DNA of 64,000 nt from an uncultured Prevotellaceae bacterium (GTDB lineage: Bacteria; Bacteroidota; Bacteroidia; Bacteroidales; Bacteroidaceae). Position 1 is the stretch's first letter, and the number at the start of each line of letters is the position of its first letter. This document shows positions 8,447 to 16,285 of the stretch, one piece after another. Below the pieces are notes generated by a model, which was not told the origin of the DNA, did no database searches, and was given only the letters and a program-made list of their open reading frames with translations. The DNA lies in the NCBI GenBank assembly GCA_900317305.1, contig ONGG01000012.1, positions 33,959 to 97,958 of the forward strand, given 5' to 3'. The position numbers and the translations under genes are program-made.

Positions 8447-8461
8447 AGAAAATTTTTGAAT

Positions 8462-9871
8462 ATGAGGAAATTTTATATTCTTTTCTTTTTGTTGGCACTG
8501 ACAATGGTTAGTACCAATGCAGATGCGCAAAACGCAGGTTATAACAGACTCCAGAATGTGACCACTGGACACGTGGCACAGCTCTCTGGCGGTTTGCGCT
8601 TCGCACCCGACGTCACCCTTGAGCAGGCCTATGCCAAGCCTGGGACCGTGGCCTATGCCGAATTCGACGGACAGAAGGTGACGCAGTTGCGTGCCCAAGG
8701 TGTGGATGTGGTCAATACCATCGTTCCGATGATGAAGGGCATGCTCCTCCAAATGATCGACCCGGAGACCTTCGCTGCACTCAAGGACTCCGCCTTGGTA
8801 AGGGTCGATGCCGTCTTGTCTGGTGCCATGGGCATATTGCTCAAGAACTATATCAACAACTACTCGTATGAGAATTTCCAGGAGTATGTGGGCAACTTCG
8901 ACACCAACCTCTATTATACTGCCGTGGATGGTGGATACCAGCTGTATATCAACACTCCCCCAATCCCATTCAATGCCGGTGACTTCAATTCTTATTTCAC
9001 CAGCAAAATGAATAGTTTCCTCACGCTATACCGAGGAACTTTTATGGAGTATGCCAAGACCTATCTCGTGGGCCGGGAGTACCTTACGCCTGTGGTCAAC
9101 AGCTTTATCAAGAATTTGCAGTTCAGCGACATCCTCTACCTGCGCGAGATGAATGATGAGACCTACGGCCCCTACTTCGGATTCTCCAATTCGGGCGATT
9201 TGAAGAATGCCACCGACGTGGTGTGGGATTTCATTCCGGTCGACGACACCAACTACCTGGGTATAGAGGGAACTGTCAAGGATGCCGATGGGAAATGGTG
9301 GACTTCGCTCTCTGTGGATTTCGCCTTCCGTGTGCCCGAGGGCATGAAAGTGTATTATGTGGACAGCGAGGTAGACTATTCGAAGTCGCTCATCCACAGG
9401 GTGGAGGTGAAGGATGAGGTGATACCGGCACTCACACCGGTCATTCTCCAGCTCAATGGCGAGGATGCAGCCTCCAACAAACTGGCCATCGTCGATGAGT
9501 ATTATACGGGCAACTATGCCGACAATCAGCTGAGACTGCCTGTCGACGAGTTTGGATTCATGCTCGGCTTCACGCTTGAGGAACCCGATAGACATTACTG
9601 CACACTGGGCATCACCGATGGTAAGGTGGCTCTCAAGGTGACCGACCAGACAGAGTTCGGTCCCAACCAACCTTATTATTATCTCTCCAACGACCTTATG
9701 ACACTGCTCACATCGGGCAGTATGACCCTGGCCGACGATGTGAGCGGCATCGACCAGCTGGTGGCCGGTACACCCCTCGACAACCAGGTCTACGATTTGC
9801 AGGGCCGGCGCGTGGAGAATCCCACCAAGGGCATATATATCGTCAACGGCAAGAAGGTGCTCTACAAGTAA
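8462..9871 (+). CDS. Secreted protein with Bacteroidetes-type C-terminal tail
   Basis: 469 residues from ATG 8462. The signal peptide ends at ADA-QNA (about residue 22). The body (about 25-440) is not recognised; it contains short beta-rich stretches from about 330 on. The C-terminus, YDLQGRRVENPTKGIYIVNG plus KKVLYK, is the tail seen on many secreted Prevotella/Bacteroides proteins; it resembles type IX secretion sorting tails, but export by that route is inference. An upstream in-frame extension to 8189 is rejected because it is made of the duplicated promoter repeat. A 52-bp palindrome follows the stop. Confidence 0.8.
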   Translation: MRKFYILFFLLALTMVSTNADAQNAGYNRLQNVTTGHVAQLSGGLRFAPDVTLEQAYAKPGTVAYAEFDGQKVTQLRAQGVDVVNTIVPMMKGMLLQMIDPETFAALKDSALVRVDAVLSGAMGILLKNYINNYSYENFQEYVGNFDTNLYYTAVDGGYQLYINTPPIPFNAGDFNSYFTSKMNSFLTLYRGTFMEYAKTYLVGREYLTPVVNSFIKNLQFSDILYLREMNDETYGPYFGFSNSGDLKNATDVVWDFIPVDDTNYLGIEGTVKDADGKWWTSLSVDFAFRVPEGMKVYYVDSEVDYSKSLIHRVEVKDEVIPALTPVILQLNGEDAASNKLAIVDEYYTGNYADNQLRLPVDEFGFMLGFTLEEPDRHYCTLGITDGKVALKVTDQTEFGPNQPYYYLSNDLMTLLTSGSMTLADDVSGIDQLVAGTPLDNQVYDLQGRRVENPTKGIYIVNGKKVLYK

Positions 9872-9881
9872 GCACCACCAT

Positions 9882-9933
9882 AATATAAGTTCAGCCCCCA
9901 TTGAGCATGCTCAGTGGGGGCAGAACTTATATT
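9882..9933. terminator. 52-bp palindrome, bidirectional terminator
   Basis: Arms 9882-9907 and 9908-9933 are reverse complements over 26 bp with two mismatches and no loop. Located between the convergent 8462 gene and pheS. The A/T-rich outer parts (AATATAAGTT) can serve as the U-rich tail in either direction. Confidence 0.8.
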
Positions 9934-9958
9934 GGGAAAGGATGATTCTGAAACAGGC

Positions 9959-10996
9959 TTAGTTGGCCGACTCAAACTCCCTGAGGAAACGGGTGTCGTT
10001 CTCCGAGAACATGCGGAGGTCGCTCACACGATACTTCAGGTTGGTGATGCGCTCCACACCCACGCCGAAAGCGTAGCCGCTGTATACGGTGCTGTCGATG
10101 CCGCACTCCTCGAGCACGTTCGGGTCTACCATGCCGCATCCAAGTATCTCCACCCAACCAGTGTGCTTGCAGAAACCACAACCCACACCACCGCAGATGT
10201 GGCACGAGATGTCCATCTCGGCACTGGGCTCGGTGAACGGGAAGTAGCTGGGACGAAGGCGGATCTTCGTGTCGGCACCGAAAAGTTCCTGGGCGAACGT
10301 GAGAAGCACTTGCTTCAGGTCGGTGAACGACACGTTCTTGTCGATATACAGTCCCTCAATCTGGTGGAAGAAGCAGTGGGCACGGGCGGTGATGGCCTCG
10401 TTGCGATAGACACGACCCGGGCAAATCACACGGATGGGAGGCTGGGTGATGTCCATCACGCGGGCTTGAACCGAACTGGTGTGGCTGCGGAGGATGATGT
10501 TCTTCGTCACGTCGTTGGGATTGGTCTCCACAAAGAAGGTGTCCTGCATGTCGCGGGCAGGGTGGTCGGCGGCGAAGTTCATCTTCGTGAACACGTGAAG
10601 GTCGTCTTCCACCTCAGGACCATCGGCCAGGGTGAATCCCATGCGTGAGAAAATGTCGATAATCTCGTTGGTCACAATCGAGATGGGGTGACGCGTGCCA
10701 AGGCCGATAGGGTAGGCCGTGCGGGTGAGGTCGATGTCCTCGTCGGTGGCATCGGCAGTAGCTATCTGCTCGCGAAGGGCATTGATGCGTTCGGTGGCCA
10801 ACTGCTTCAGCTCATTGATCTTTATGCCAACACTGCGTTTCTGGTCGGCGGCAACATTGCGGAAGTCGGCCATCAAAGCGGCAATCTCGCCTTTCTTGCT
10901 CAGGTATTTCACCCTCAAGGCCTCAATCTCTTCGGCATTGGAGGCCTTCAGCTCCTTCACGTCTTTCAGGAGTGCGTCTATTTTCTCAAGTAGCAT
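9959..10996 (-). CDS. pheS: Phenylalanyl-tRNA synthetase alpha subunit
   Basis: 345 residues, normal length for bacterial PheS. N-terminal coiled coil (about 1-85), then the class II catalytic core with HPISIVTNEI, motif 2 (RVYRNEAITARAHCFFHQIE, giving the conserved RxxxxTxxHxxxFHQxE-like pattern) and motif 3 (YAFGVGVERITNLKY). It charges tRNA-Phe together with PheT, whose gene is not in this window, so the two subunits are encoded apart, as is common in Bacteroidetes. A near-consensus promoter lies at 11020-11050. Confidence 0.97.
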   Translation of the reverse strand: MLLEKIDALLKDVKELKASNAEEIEALRVKYLSKKGEIAALMADFRNVAADQKRSVGIKINELKQLATERINALREQIATADATDEDIDLTRTAYPIGLGTRHPISIVTNEIIDIFSRMGFTLADGPEVEDDLHVFTKMNFAADHPARDMQDTFFVETNPNDVTKNIILRSHTSSVQARVMDITQPPIRVICPGRVYRNEAITARAHCFFHQIEGLYIDKNVSFTDLKQVLLTFAQELFGADTKIRLRPSYFPFTEPSAEMDISCHICGGVGCGFCKHTGWVEILGCGMVDPNVLEECGIDSTVYSGYAFGVGVERITNLKYRVSDLRMFSENDTRFLREFESAN

Positions 10997-11019
10997 TTCT
11001 CTTTGGTTTAAATTTCGTG

Positions 11020-11050
11020 CAAAGGTAATATTTTTCCCTTAAATATTAAA
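11020..11050 (-). promoter_or_regulatory. Promoter of pheS
   Basis: On the minus strand TACCTTTG (11027-11020) with TTTA (11050-11047) 19 nt upstream, one base off the TTTG consensus. Predicted leader about 20 nt. Confidence 0.55.
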
Positions 11051-11114
11051 ATATATCGAAATAAAGTTGTATTTTTGCGCCATTATAAAGCATTCCTGAC
11101 GCAAGTATGTTTTT

Positions 11115-11993
11115 ATGAAAAAAAGTGCGTTGTTTTTTTTCTTCTTGTCGTGCTGGCTCATTAGTATGACTTTCGGCTGCAAAGACAAGAAACCAGAGGA
11201 TATCGTGTCCAACGAACCTGAACCTATAGATACTGTGGCGCCCGCCGACACATTGGTGATAGCCGACACCGTGCCTGAAGACGCGATGGACAGCCTCATT
11301 TCTGCCACGCCAATGCCAAAGGCGGCCGACGAACTCTTCGACGATTTCCTCTTCAATTTCACGGCCAACAAAAAGTTGCAGTATGAGCGTGTGAAATTCC
11401 CCCTCAAGGTGGTGGAGGGCGACAAGGTGTCGGCCATCGACCGCAAGGAATGGCAGATGGAGAAATTCTTCATGAAGCAGGAGTTCTATACCCTTATCTT
11501 CGACGACGAGAGCCAGTTGGAACTGCCCAAGAAGACCAATCTCGACAGTGTGGTGGTGGAGAAGATCTACCTGGCACAACAGTCGGTGGAACAGCATATT
11601 TTTAACCGGGAGAACGGCCAGTGGATGCTCACCGAGATACACCGCAACACCACTTCGCAAAACCCCAACAAGTCGTTCCTGGCTTTCTATGAGAGGTTCG
11701 CGTCGGATTCCCTCTTCCAGGTGGAAAGTCTCGACAAGACGGTGGAGACCATCTTGCCCGACCCCGACGACGACTTCACGATGATAGAAGGTGAGTTCCA
11801 TCCCGACCAGTGGGAGGAGTTCCGACCGCCAGTGCTGCCCCATGAGTTCATCTACAATATTATCTATGGCCAGAAATATACCCACAGCAAGCAGAAACTG
11901 TTTGTCGTGAGGGGTATTTCCAATGGTCTGGAGACGGAGATGACTTTCCGGCAGATCGACGGGAAATGGAAATTGGTGAAACTCGTCAACTGA
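11115..11993 (+). CDS. Lipoprotein, possibly DUF4348 family
   Basis: 292 residues with a lipoprotein signal (lipobox MTFGC, Cys 22), then an acidic Pro/Asp-rich linker to about residue 70 and a mixed alpha/beta domain. Features such as FYERFASDSLFQVESLD and a C-terminal EMTFRQIDGKWKLVKLVN resemble the Bacteroidales DUF4348 lipoproteins and the NTF2-like fold; this assignment is from memory and moderate. A TATTTTTG element (11070-11077) may act as -7 box, without a clear -33. murB follows after 7 nt, so the two are co-transcribed; a role at the cell envelope is likely. Confidence 0.75.
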   Translation: MKKSALFFFFLSCWLISMTFGCKDKKPEDIVSNEPEPIDTVAPADTLVIADTVPEDAMDSLISATPMPKAADELFDDFLFNFTANKKLQYERVKFPLKVVEGDKVSAIDRKEWQMEKFFMKQEFYTLIFDDESQLELPKKTNLDSVVVEKIYLAQQSVEQHIFNRENGQWMLTEIHRNTTSQNPNKSFLAFYERFASDSLFQVESLDKTVETILPDPDDDFTMIEGEFHPDQWEEFRPPVLPHEFIYNIIYGQKYTHSKQKLFVVRGISNGLETEMTFRQIDGKWKLVKLVN

Positions 11994-12000
11994 GATTCCT

Positions 12001-13014
12001 ATGAGAGATATCCTTCATTTCGACTTGTCAAAGCACAACACCTTTGGCATACATGCTTCTTGTAAAAGGTTCGTGGAGATCGACACTGCCGAGGAGGCGG
12101 CTGCCTTCTTCCCATCCCTTCACGATACTGACCATCCTCTTCTTGTTATCGGCGGTGGAAGCAACCTGCTGCTCACTGCCGACTTCCCCGGAACGGTGGT
12201 GCGCTCGGCCATCAAGGGCATCTCGGCCGAGGAACGGGATGGCAAGGTATGGCTCAGATGTGGGTCGGGAGAGACTTGGGACGACGTGGTGGCGCTCTGC
12301 GTGCAACGGGGATGGTATGGTGCCGAGAACCTGTCGCTCATTCCTGGCGACGTGGGGGCTTCGGCCGTACAGAACATCGGTGCTTATGGCACAGAGGTGA
12401 AGGATATTGTAGAACGCATCGAGGCGGTGGATATCAGTACTGGAGAACGGGTGCAGATTCCTGCCTCTGAGTGCCAGTATGGCTATCGCGACAGCAGGTT
12501 CAAGCACGAATGGCATCAGCGCTTCTTCATTACGGCAGTGACCTATCGCCTGTCGCTGTCGTTCGAGCCACGGCTCGATTATGGGAATATCCGCGAGATG
12601 CTGTCGCAAGAAGGAATTACCCAGCCCACGGCTGCCCAACTGCGCCAGGTCATCATCGACATCCGCAACGCCAAGCTCCCCGACACGAAGGTGGAGGGAA
12701 ACGCTGGCAGTTTCTTCGTTAATCCTGTGGTTTCCAGGGAGAAATACGAACAGTTGGCAGCCAAGTACCCGGGAATGCCTCACTATATGATAGACGATTG
12801 CCATGAGAAGATCCCGGCAGGATGGCTCATAGAGCAGTGTGGATGGAAAGGCCGCACGCTGGGGCGTGCCGGCGTGCACCACCGACAAGCCTTGGTGCTG
12901 GTCAACAAGGGTGGGGCTACAGGCGAGGAGGTGCTTCGCCTCTGCGAGACCGTGAAAGCCGACGTGAGACGGAAGTTCGGCATAGAAATCCATTCCGAGG
13001 TGAATATCATATAG
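12001..13014 (+). CDS. murB: UDP-N-acetylenolpyruvoylglucosamine reductase
   Basis: 337 residues, type I MurB. FAD-binding motifs are GGGSNLLLTADFPGTVV near residue 57 and NIGAYGTEVKDIV near 125; the Tyr-loop region CQYGYRDSRFK is present. The catalytic Ser lies in VEGNAGSFFVNPVV (about 230) and the final Glu in IEIHSEVNII. It reduces UDP-GlcNAc-enolpyruvate to UDP-MurNAc in peptidoglycan synthesis. Starts 7 nt after the lipoprotein gene and is followed 14 nt later by the metallo-hydrolase. Confidence 0.97.
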   Translation: MRDILHFDLSKHNTFGIHASCKRFVEIDTAEEAAAFFPSLHDTDHPLLVIGGGSNLLLTADFPGTVVRSAIKGISAEERDGKVWLRCGSGETWDDVVALCVQRGWYGAENLSLIPGDVGASAVQNIGAYGTEVKDIVERIEAVDISTGERVQIPASECQYGYRDSRFKHEWHQRFFITAVTYRLSLSFEPRLDYGNIREMLSQEGITQPTAAQLRQVIIDIRNAKLPDTKVEGNAGSFFVNPVVSREKYEQLAAKYPGMPHYMIDDCHEKIPAGWLIEQCGWKGRTLGRAGVHHRQALVLVNKGGATGEEVLRLCETVKADVRRKFGIEIHSEVNII

Positions 13015-13028
13015 CAACTACTCCGCCC

Positions 13029-13793
13029 ATGCGACTCACTTTTCTTGGAACAGGCACGTCGGGGGGAGTCCCCAGTATCGGGTGTGATTGCGAGGTATGC
13101 CGCAGCATCGATCCCCGCGACCATAGGCTGCGCACCTCGGTGTTGCTCGACACCGACAGCACGAGGGTGCTCATCGATTGCGGACCCGACTTCAGACAGC
13201 AAATCCTGCCTTTCGACTTCAAACCCATCGATGGGGTGCTTCTCACGCATATCCATTACGACCATGTGGGGGGCATCGACGACATCAGGCCTTTCTGCAA
13301 GTTCGGGCCTGTGAATGTCTATGCCAATGGGGCAACGGCCGAAGGGGTGAGGCATAATTTCCCTTATTGTTTTGCCGACCATCTTTATCCGGGTGTGCCC
13401 TTGCTCTCGCTGCATGTCATAGAGCCCCATGTGCCCATCCATATTGGCGATCTGACTATAGTCCCCATTGTGGTGATGCATGGAAAAATGCCTATCCTGG
13501 GCTTCCGCATAGGAAAACTAGCCTATATCACCGACATGAAGACCATCGACGAGAGCGAGATGCCTTATATCGAAGGGGTGGATACACTGGTGGTCAACGC
13601 ACTGAGAAAGCAGAAAGAGCATCATTCACACCAACTGCTCGACGATGCCATTGCCTTCGCACGCCAATTGGGTGCCAGGCAAACCTACATCATCCATACC
13701 ACGCATCGGATGGGACTGCATGCCCAAACCAACGCGCAACTGCCCGAAGACATCCAGTTGGCCTACGATGGGTTGCAAATATTCATTGATTGA
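13029..13793 (+). CDS. MBL-fold metallo-hydrolase, PhnP-like
   Basis: 254 residues from ATG 13029; the longer frame beginning inside murB is rejected because the family N-terminus MRLTFLGTGTSGGVPSIGC starts here. The GC-x-C-x-x-C cluster after it (CDCEVC) is typical of PhnP-like proteins. The metal site HIHYDHVGG is followed by a His in VVMHGK and a Asp in AYITDMK. PhnP hydrolyses cyclic ribose phosphates, but relatives act on other phosphodiesters; no phosphonate genes are near. It is third in the lipoprotein-murB operon. Confidence 0.88.
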   Translation: MRLTFLGTGTSGGVPSIGCDCEVCRSIDPRDHRLRTSVLLDTDSTRVLIDCGPDFRQQILPFDFKPIDGVLLTHIHYDHVGGIDDIRPFCKFGPVNVYANGATAEGVRHNFPYCFADHLYPGVPLLSLHVIEPHVPIHIGDLTIVPIVVMHGKMPILGFRIGKLAYITDMKTIDESEMPYIEGVDTLVVNALRKQKEHHSHQLLDDAIAFARQLGARQTYIIHTTHRMGLHAQTNAQLPEDIQLAYDGLQIFID

Positions 13794-13895
13794 AGTTTCG
13801 CATTCGCTCAACTTTTTGTAGTTCAGAAATGCAGACAATAGCCCGAATTCACCTCTTTGGGCTCATTTCCTTTTCCCCTCATTTCTTTATGGCAC

Positions 13896-13922
13896 AAAAA
13901 AATGGAGTACCGCCGTACTCCA
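13896..13922 (-). terminator. Intrinsic terminator of the small RNA
   Basis: TGGAGTAC (13903-13910) pairs with GTACTCCA (13915-13922) around a CGCC loop; on the minus strand the hairpin is followed by seven T (13902-13896). Confidence 0.8.
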
Positions 13923-13960
13923 ACCTTTTGTTAACCTTAAATCTAATACTATGAAAAACA
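13896..13960 (-). ncRNA. Candidate small RNA of about 65 nt
   Basis: A free-standing transcription unit on the minus strand in a gap without genes. It has a perfect promoter (13996-13966), a predicted start near 13960, and ends in an 8-bp hairpin (13922-13903) followed by seven U. The internal stretch complementary to 13925-13955 (with TAGTATTAGATTTAAGG) is A/U-rich and likely unpaired. It overlaps no gene. Its sequence looks like an intergenic element shared among Bacteroidales, but I cannot verify that here. The transcript could be regulatory; targets are unknown. Confidence 0.6.
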
Positions 13961-13965
13961 CATGA

Positions 13966-13996
13966 CAAAAGTATGACAATTTTTTTAATCCTCAAA
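13966..13996 (-). promoter_or_regulatory. Consensus promoter in front of the small RNA
   Basis: Minus strand TTTG (13996-13993), 19-nt spacer, TACTTTTG (13973-13966). Exact match to the Bacteroides primary promoter, yet no coding gene lies downstream before the terminator. Confidence 0.7.
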
Positions 13997-14119
13997 ATAT
14001 TTTACGAAAAAACTTCGATTTGTAACTAATTTTAACGAATTTGTGATACTTTTTAAGAAAAATGGCTTGATTTCGGGTGATAATTTGTTACTTTTCCCAA
14101 TTCTGGCCGCCAAAAAAGT

Positions 14120-14143
14120 AAGGGCACCCCGGAAGGTGCCCTT
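14120..14143 (-). terminator. Terminator of the YtxH/holin-like operon
   Basis: AAGGGCACC (14120-14128) and GGTGCCCTT (14135-14143) form a 9-bp stem with a 6-nt loop; on the minus strand it is followed by TACTTTTTTGG. It lies 30 nt beyond the last gene of the operon. Confidence 0.8.
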
Positions 14144-14172
14144 GTTATTCTTTTCTATTCTATCTCATCTGG

Positions 14173-14484
14173 TTATAAGGAGAAAAGCGCAGATAGAATG
14201 TTTTTGCTCTTGCTCTTGCTCTTTGTCTTTACCTTGCGATGGTTGTTGCCATACTTGTTGTAGAGTTTCCATACCAAGATAAGACCGTCGAAAACCGAGA
14301 CCCCTGTCGACATGATATTGGCGAAACGATGTGAGGGTAAGTTACTCTCTTCTTTATGGAACAATGTGTTCCATTGTGTTTTCATAGATTGGTTCTCCGA
14401 ACGAAGTTCTTTGCGCAACTGGTCTTTCCGTGCGCGTATGTCGTCGAGTGATTTATATTGTAACAAAGGCTGGTCGGGGGTCAT
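14173..14484 (-). CDS. Small protein of unknown function in envelope operon
   Basis: 103 residues. The first half is charged and helical (LDDIRARKDQLRKELRSENQSMKTQW), a short hydrophobic stretch follows (about 58-73, STGVSVFDGLILVWKLY), and the tail is Lys/Ser-rich (KVKTKSKSKSKN). Third gene of a minus-strand operon after a YtxH-like and a holin-like protein, with 3 nt to the gene upstream. Comparable three-gene sets are common in Bacteroidetes. Probably a peripheral or single-pass membrane protein; no function is known to me. Confidence 0.75.
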   Translation of the reverse strand: MTPDQPLLQYKSLDDIRARKDQLRKELRSENQSMKTQWNTLFHKEESNLPSHRFANIMSTGVSVFDGLILVWKLYNKYGNNHRKVKTKSKSKSKNILSALFSL

Positions 14485-14487
14485 GGG

Positions 14488-14838
14488 TCAGTTGTTTAGC
14501 AGCAGGTTGGCGAGGAATCTCACGAGGGGCTTCTCCACCCACTTGCGACGGTTGATGACAAAGAGGATAAGCAGAAAGAGGTAGATCCCGGCGACAATGC
14601 AAAATGCCCACACCGTCCCCGTGTGGGGAGCTAAGGCGTAGGCAAAGGCAAACGACAAGTAGATGAGCATCATCATCAGCGTGAGCACCACAACCAGTGT
14701 CATGGCGGTGAGTGTGAGCAGCCGCACCACCTTCTCGATGATGTCAAGCTTCACATACTCCGACTGCACACCGACATAGTGCTTCAACGATTCCGCCAAC
14801 TGGGCTATCGTCTCAATGTTCTTGTCGCTCGAAATCAT
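14488..14838 (-). CDS. Holin-superfamily-like membrane protein (Phage_holin_3_6 type)
   Basis: 116 residues: an N-terminal amphipathic helix (about 5-40, IETIAQLAESLKHYVGVQSEYVKLDIIEKVV), two membrane helices (about 45-70 and 77-97), and a basic Arg/Lys end (NRRKWVEKP). This architecture matches the phage_holin_3_6 family, which in chromosomes is not a phage holin but a putative envelope or stress protein. Sits between the YtxH-like gene (21 nt upstream) and the unknown small protein. No phage genes are near. Confidence 0.75.
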   Translation of the reverse strand: MISSDKNIETIAQLAESLKHYVGVQSEYVKLDIIEKVVRLLTLTAMTLVVVLTLMMMLIYLSFAFAYALAPHTGTVWAFCIVAGIYLFLLILFVINRRKWVEKPLVRFLANLLLNN

Positions 14839-14859
14839 ATGTCTGACAGCGTATGGAGA

Positions 14860-15078
14860 TTAGTCGATGGCCTCGGCTGCTGCGTCCTTGATGTCGTCGA
14901 CAAGGTCTTCCATGTCCTTGCGCGAGATGTTCAGGTTGTGCTTCTTGCAGAAATCAGAAACGGCGTCGGAAATCTTTGTACGGGTGTCGGTGCCCTTCTC
15001 GGGGGCCATGAGCAGACCGATTGCGGCTCCTGCAATAGCGCCACCAATGAAAGCGCCGATGTAGCTTAATTGTTTCAT
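14860..15078 (-). CDS. YtxH-domain protein
   Basis: 72 residues. A Gly/Ala-rich membrane helix (YIGAFIGGAIAGAAIGLLMAP) ends in the APEKGTDTRTKI signature of YtxH proteins, followed by an amphipathic helix (about 40-70). YtxH-like proteins are general stress or envelope proteins in many bacteria. First gene of the three-gene minus-strand operon; a possible -7 box TATATTTG lies at 15184-15177, with no good -33. Confidence 0.85.
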   Translation of the reverse strand: MKQLSYIGAFIGGAIAGAAIGLLMAPEKGTDTRTKISDAVSDFCKKHNLNISRKDMEDLVDDIKDAAAEAID

Positions 15079-15364
15079 AATAATAAAAAATTTAGTTGTA
15101 TAATACTATAGTTAATGATTGAGTCGTCCCTTGAAGAGAATGGCCAAGGGTGCATGCCATTCCCTGTTTCAGATAGCAAATATAGTAAATTTTTCGATAG
15201 GTGAACGTTTTGAAATATCATTTTTTGTTAAAAGTGTTGTATTTTGTTCATTTAACAAACTTTATAGACTTCTTGCCGCAGTTTTTGAGTGATTTTATGT
15301 AATTTCGCACACAAATAGAAATATGTGACTTTTATTTATTCAATCATCTATAATTTCAAAACAC
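15079..15364. other. Divergent AT-rich intergenic region
   Basis: Separates the YtxH operon from the SPOR lipoprotein. It has a possible minus-strand -7 box (15177-15184) and a weaker plus-strand one (TAATTTCG, 15300-15307). No genes or structured RNA seen. Confidence 0.5.
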
Positions 15365-15862
15365 ATGAAGAAATACTTGATCTTATGTGCAGGATTGTGC
15401 ATGATCCTGGCACTTGGCAGTTGCAAATCCAAGGAAAGCGCTTACCGCAAGGCATACGATGCCGCAAATGCCAATGAAGGCAACACTACTACTACAACAA
15501 CAGGCTACGACGACACACCAGTGGTGACTCCGTTCGTGGAGACTCCCGCCACCGCTCCAAGCGTGTCGGACAACTCCGACAATGTGGCCGTGCGCACAGA
15601 GCAAAACCTCCAGGTGGTGAGTGGCTCCGGACTCAAGGCCTACAGCGTGGTCGTTGGCTCTTTCTCCGTGAAGTCGAATGCCGAGAACCTGGTGCAGCGT
15701 CTCCGCGCATCTGGATATGACGCACAGTTGGCATACAACTCCAACCGCAACATGTACCGCGTCGTGGCTTCCACATTCTCCGACAAGGCGAGCGCCGTAC
15801 AGAGCCGTACTCGTCTCAGAGACACCTATCCCGACGCTTGGCTCCTCTACTACGGTTATTAA
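15365..15862 (+). CDS. SPOR-domain lipoprotein
   Basis: 165 residues. Lipoprotein signal with lipobox LGSC (Cys 20); a Thr/Pro-rich linker (about 40-85), and a C-terminal SPOR domain (about 93-163: AYSVVVGSFSVKSNAENLVQRL, then YRVVASTFSDKASAVQSRTRLR). SPOR domains bind denuded glycan strands at division septa, so this is probably a septal or peptidoglycan-binding outer-membrane lipoprotein. ruvX begins 6 nt later. Confidence 0.92.
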   Translation: MKKYLILCAGLCMILALGSCKSKESAYRKAYDAANANEGNTTTTTTGYDDTPVVTPFVETPATAPSVSDNSDNVAVRTEQNLQVVSGSGLKAYSVVVGSFSVKSNAENLVQRLRASGYDAQLAYNSNRNMYRVVASTFSDKASAVQSRTRLRDTYPDAWLLYYGY

Positions 15863-15868
15863 TAAGCC

Positions 15869-16285
15869 GTGGCAAGGATCCTTTCTATAGACTACGGAAA
15901 GAAACGTACAGGTTTGGCAGTCACCGATCCGCTGCAGATTATTGCTGGCGGATTGGCGACTGTTTCTACATATAAACTCTTCGAGTGGCTCGACGCTTAT
16001 TTCAAGACCGAGCAGGTGGAGAAGATCGTCGTTGGAGAGCCCAAACAGCCCAATGGACTGCCCAGTGAGAACATGGGGCGGGTGACGGCTTTCGTCAACA
16101 AGTTCCGGAAAACCTATCCCGACATTCCCGTCGTCATGGTCGACGAGCGTTTCACCTCTGTGCTGGCTCATCGCGCTATGATAGACGGCGGACTGAGGCA
16201 GAAAGCCCGTCGCGACAAAGCACTGGTCGATGAGATCAGTGCTACGATTATATTGCAAAGTTACTTGGAATCAATAAGAAAATGA
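15869..16285 (+). CDS. ruvX: Putative pre-16S rRNA nuclease / Holliday junction resolvase-like RuvX
   Basis: 138 residues starting at GTG 15869. The RNase H-like fold begins with ILSIDYGKKRTGLAVTD (catalytic Asp in DYG), has the strand-turn IVVGEPKQPNG and ends with the MVDERFTSVLAHRAM region (catalytic Glu), then ALVDEISATIILQSYL (Asp). YqgF/RuvX proteins are implicated in 16S rRNA 5' end maturation. Length is standard. The stop overlaps the def start by 4 nt (ATGA), indicating translational coupling. Confidence 0.93.
   Translation: MARILSIDYGKKRTGLAVTDPLQIIAGGLATVSTYKLFEWLDAYFKTEQVEKIVVGEPKQPNGLPSENMGRVTAFVNKFRKTYPDIPVVMVDERFTSVLAHRAMIDGGLRQKARRDKALVDEISATIILQSYLESIRK

Noticed and set aside
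8189-8461. N-terminal extension of the 8462 gene, with a repeated peptide
   Set aside because: The extension is the translation of the duplicated promoter cassette. The signal peptide starts at 8462 and promoters lie inside the extension.
13951-13965. Start-like sequence ATGAAAAACACATGA that looks like the beginning of a gene
   Set aside because: The frame closes after four codons, and the stretch is better explained as the antisense of the candidate small RNA.
14488-14838. Prophage holin
   Set aside because: The holin-like family is common in chromosomal three-gene stress sets with YtxH; there are no endolysin or phage genes nearby.
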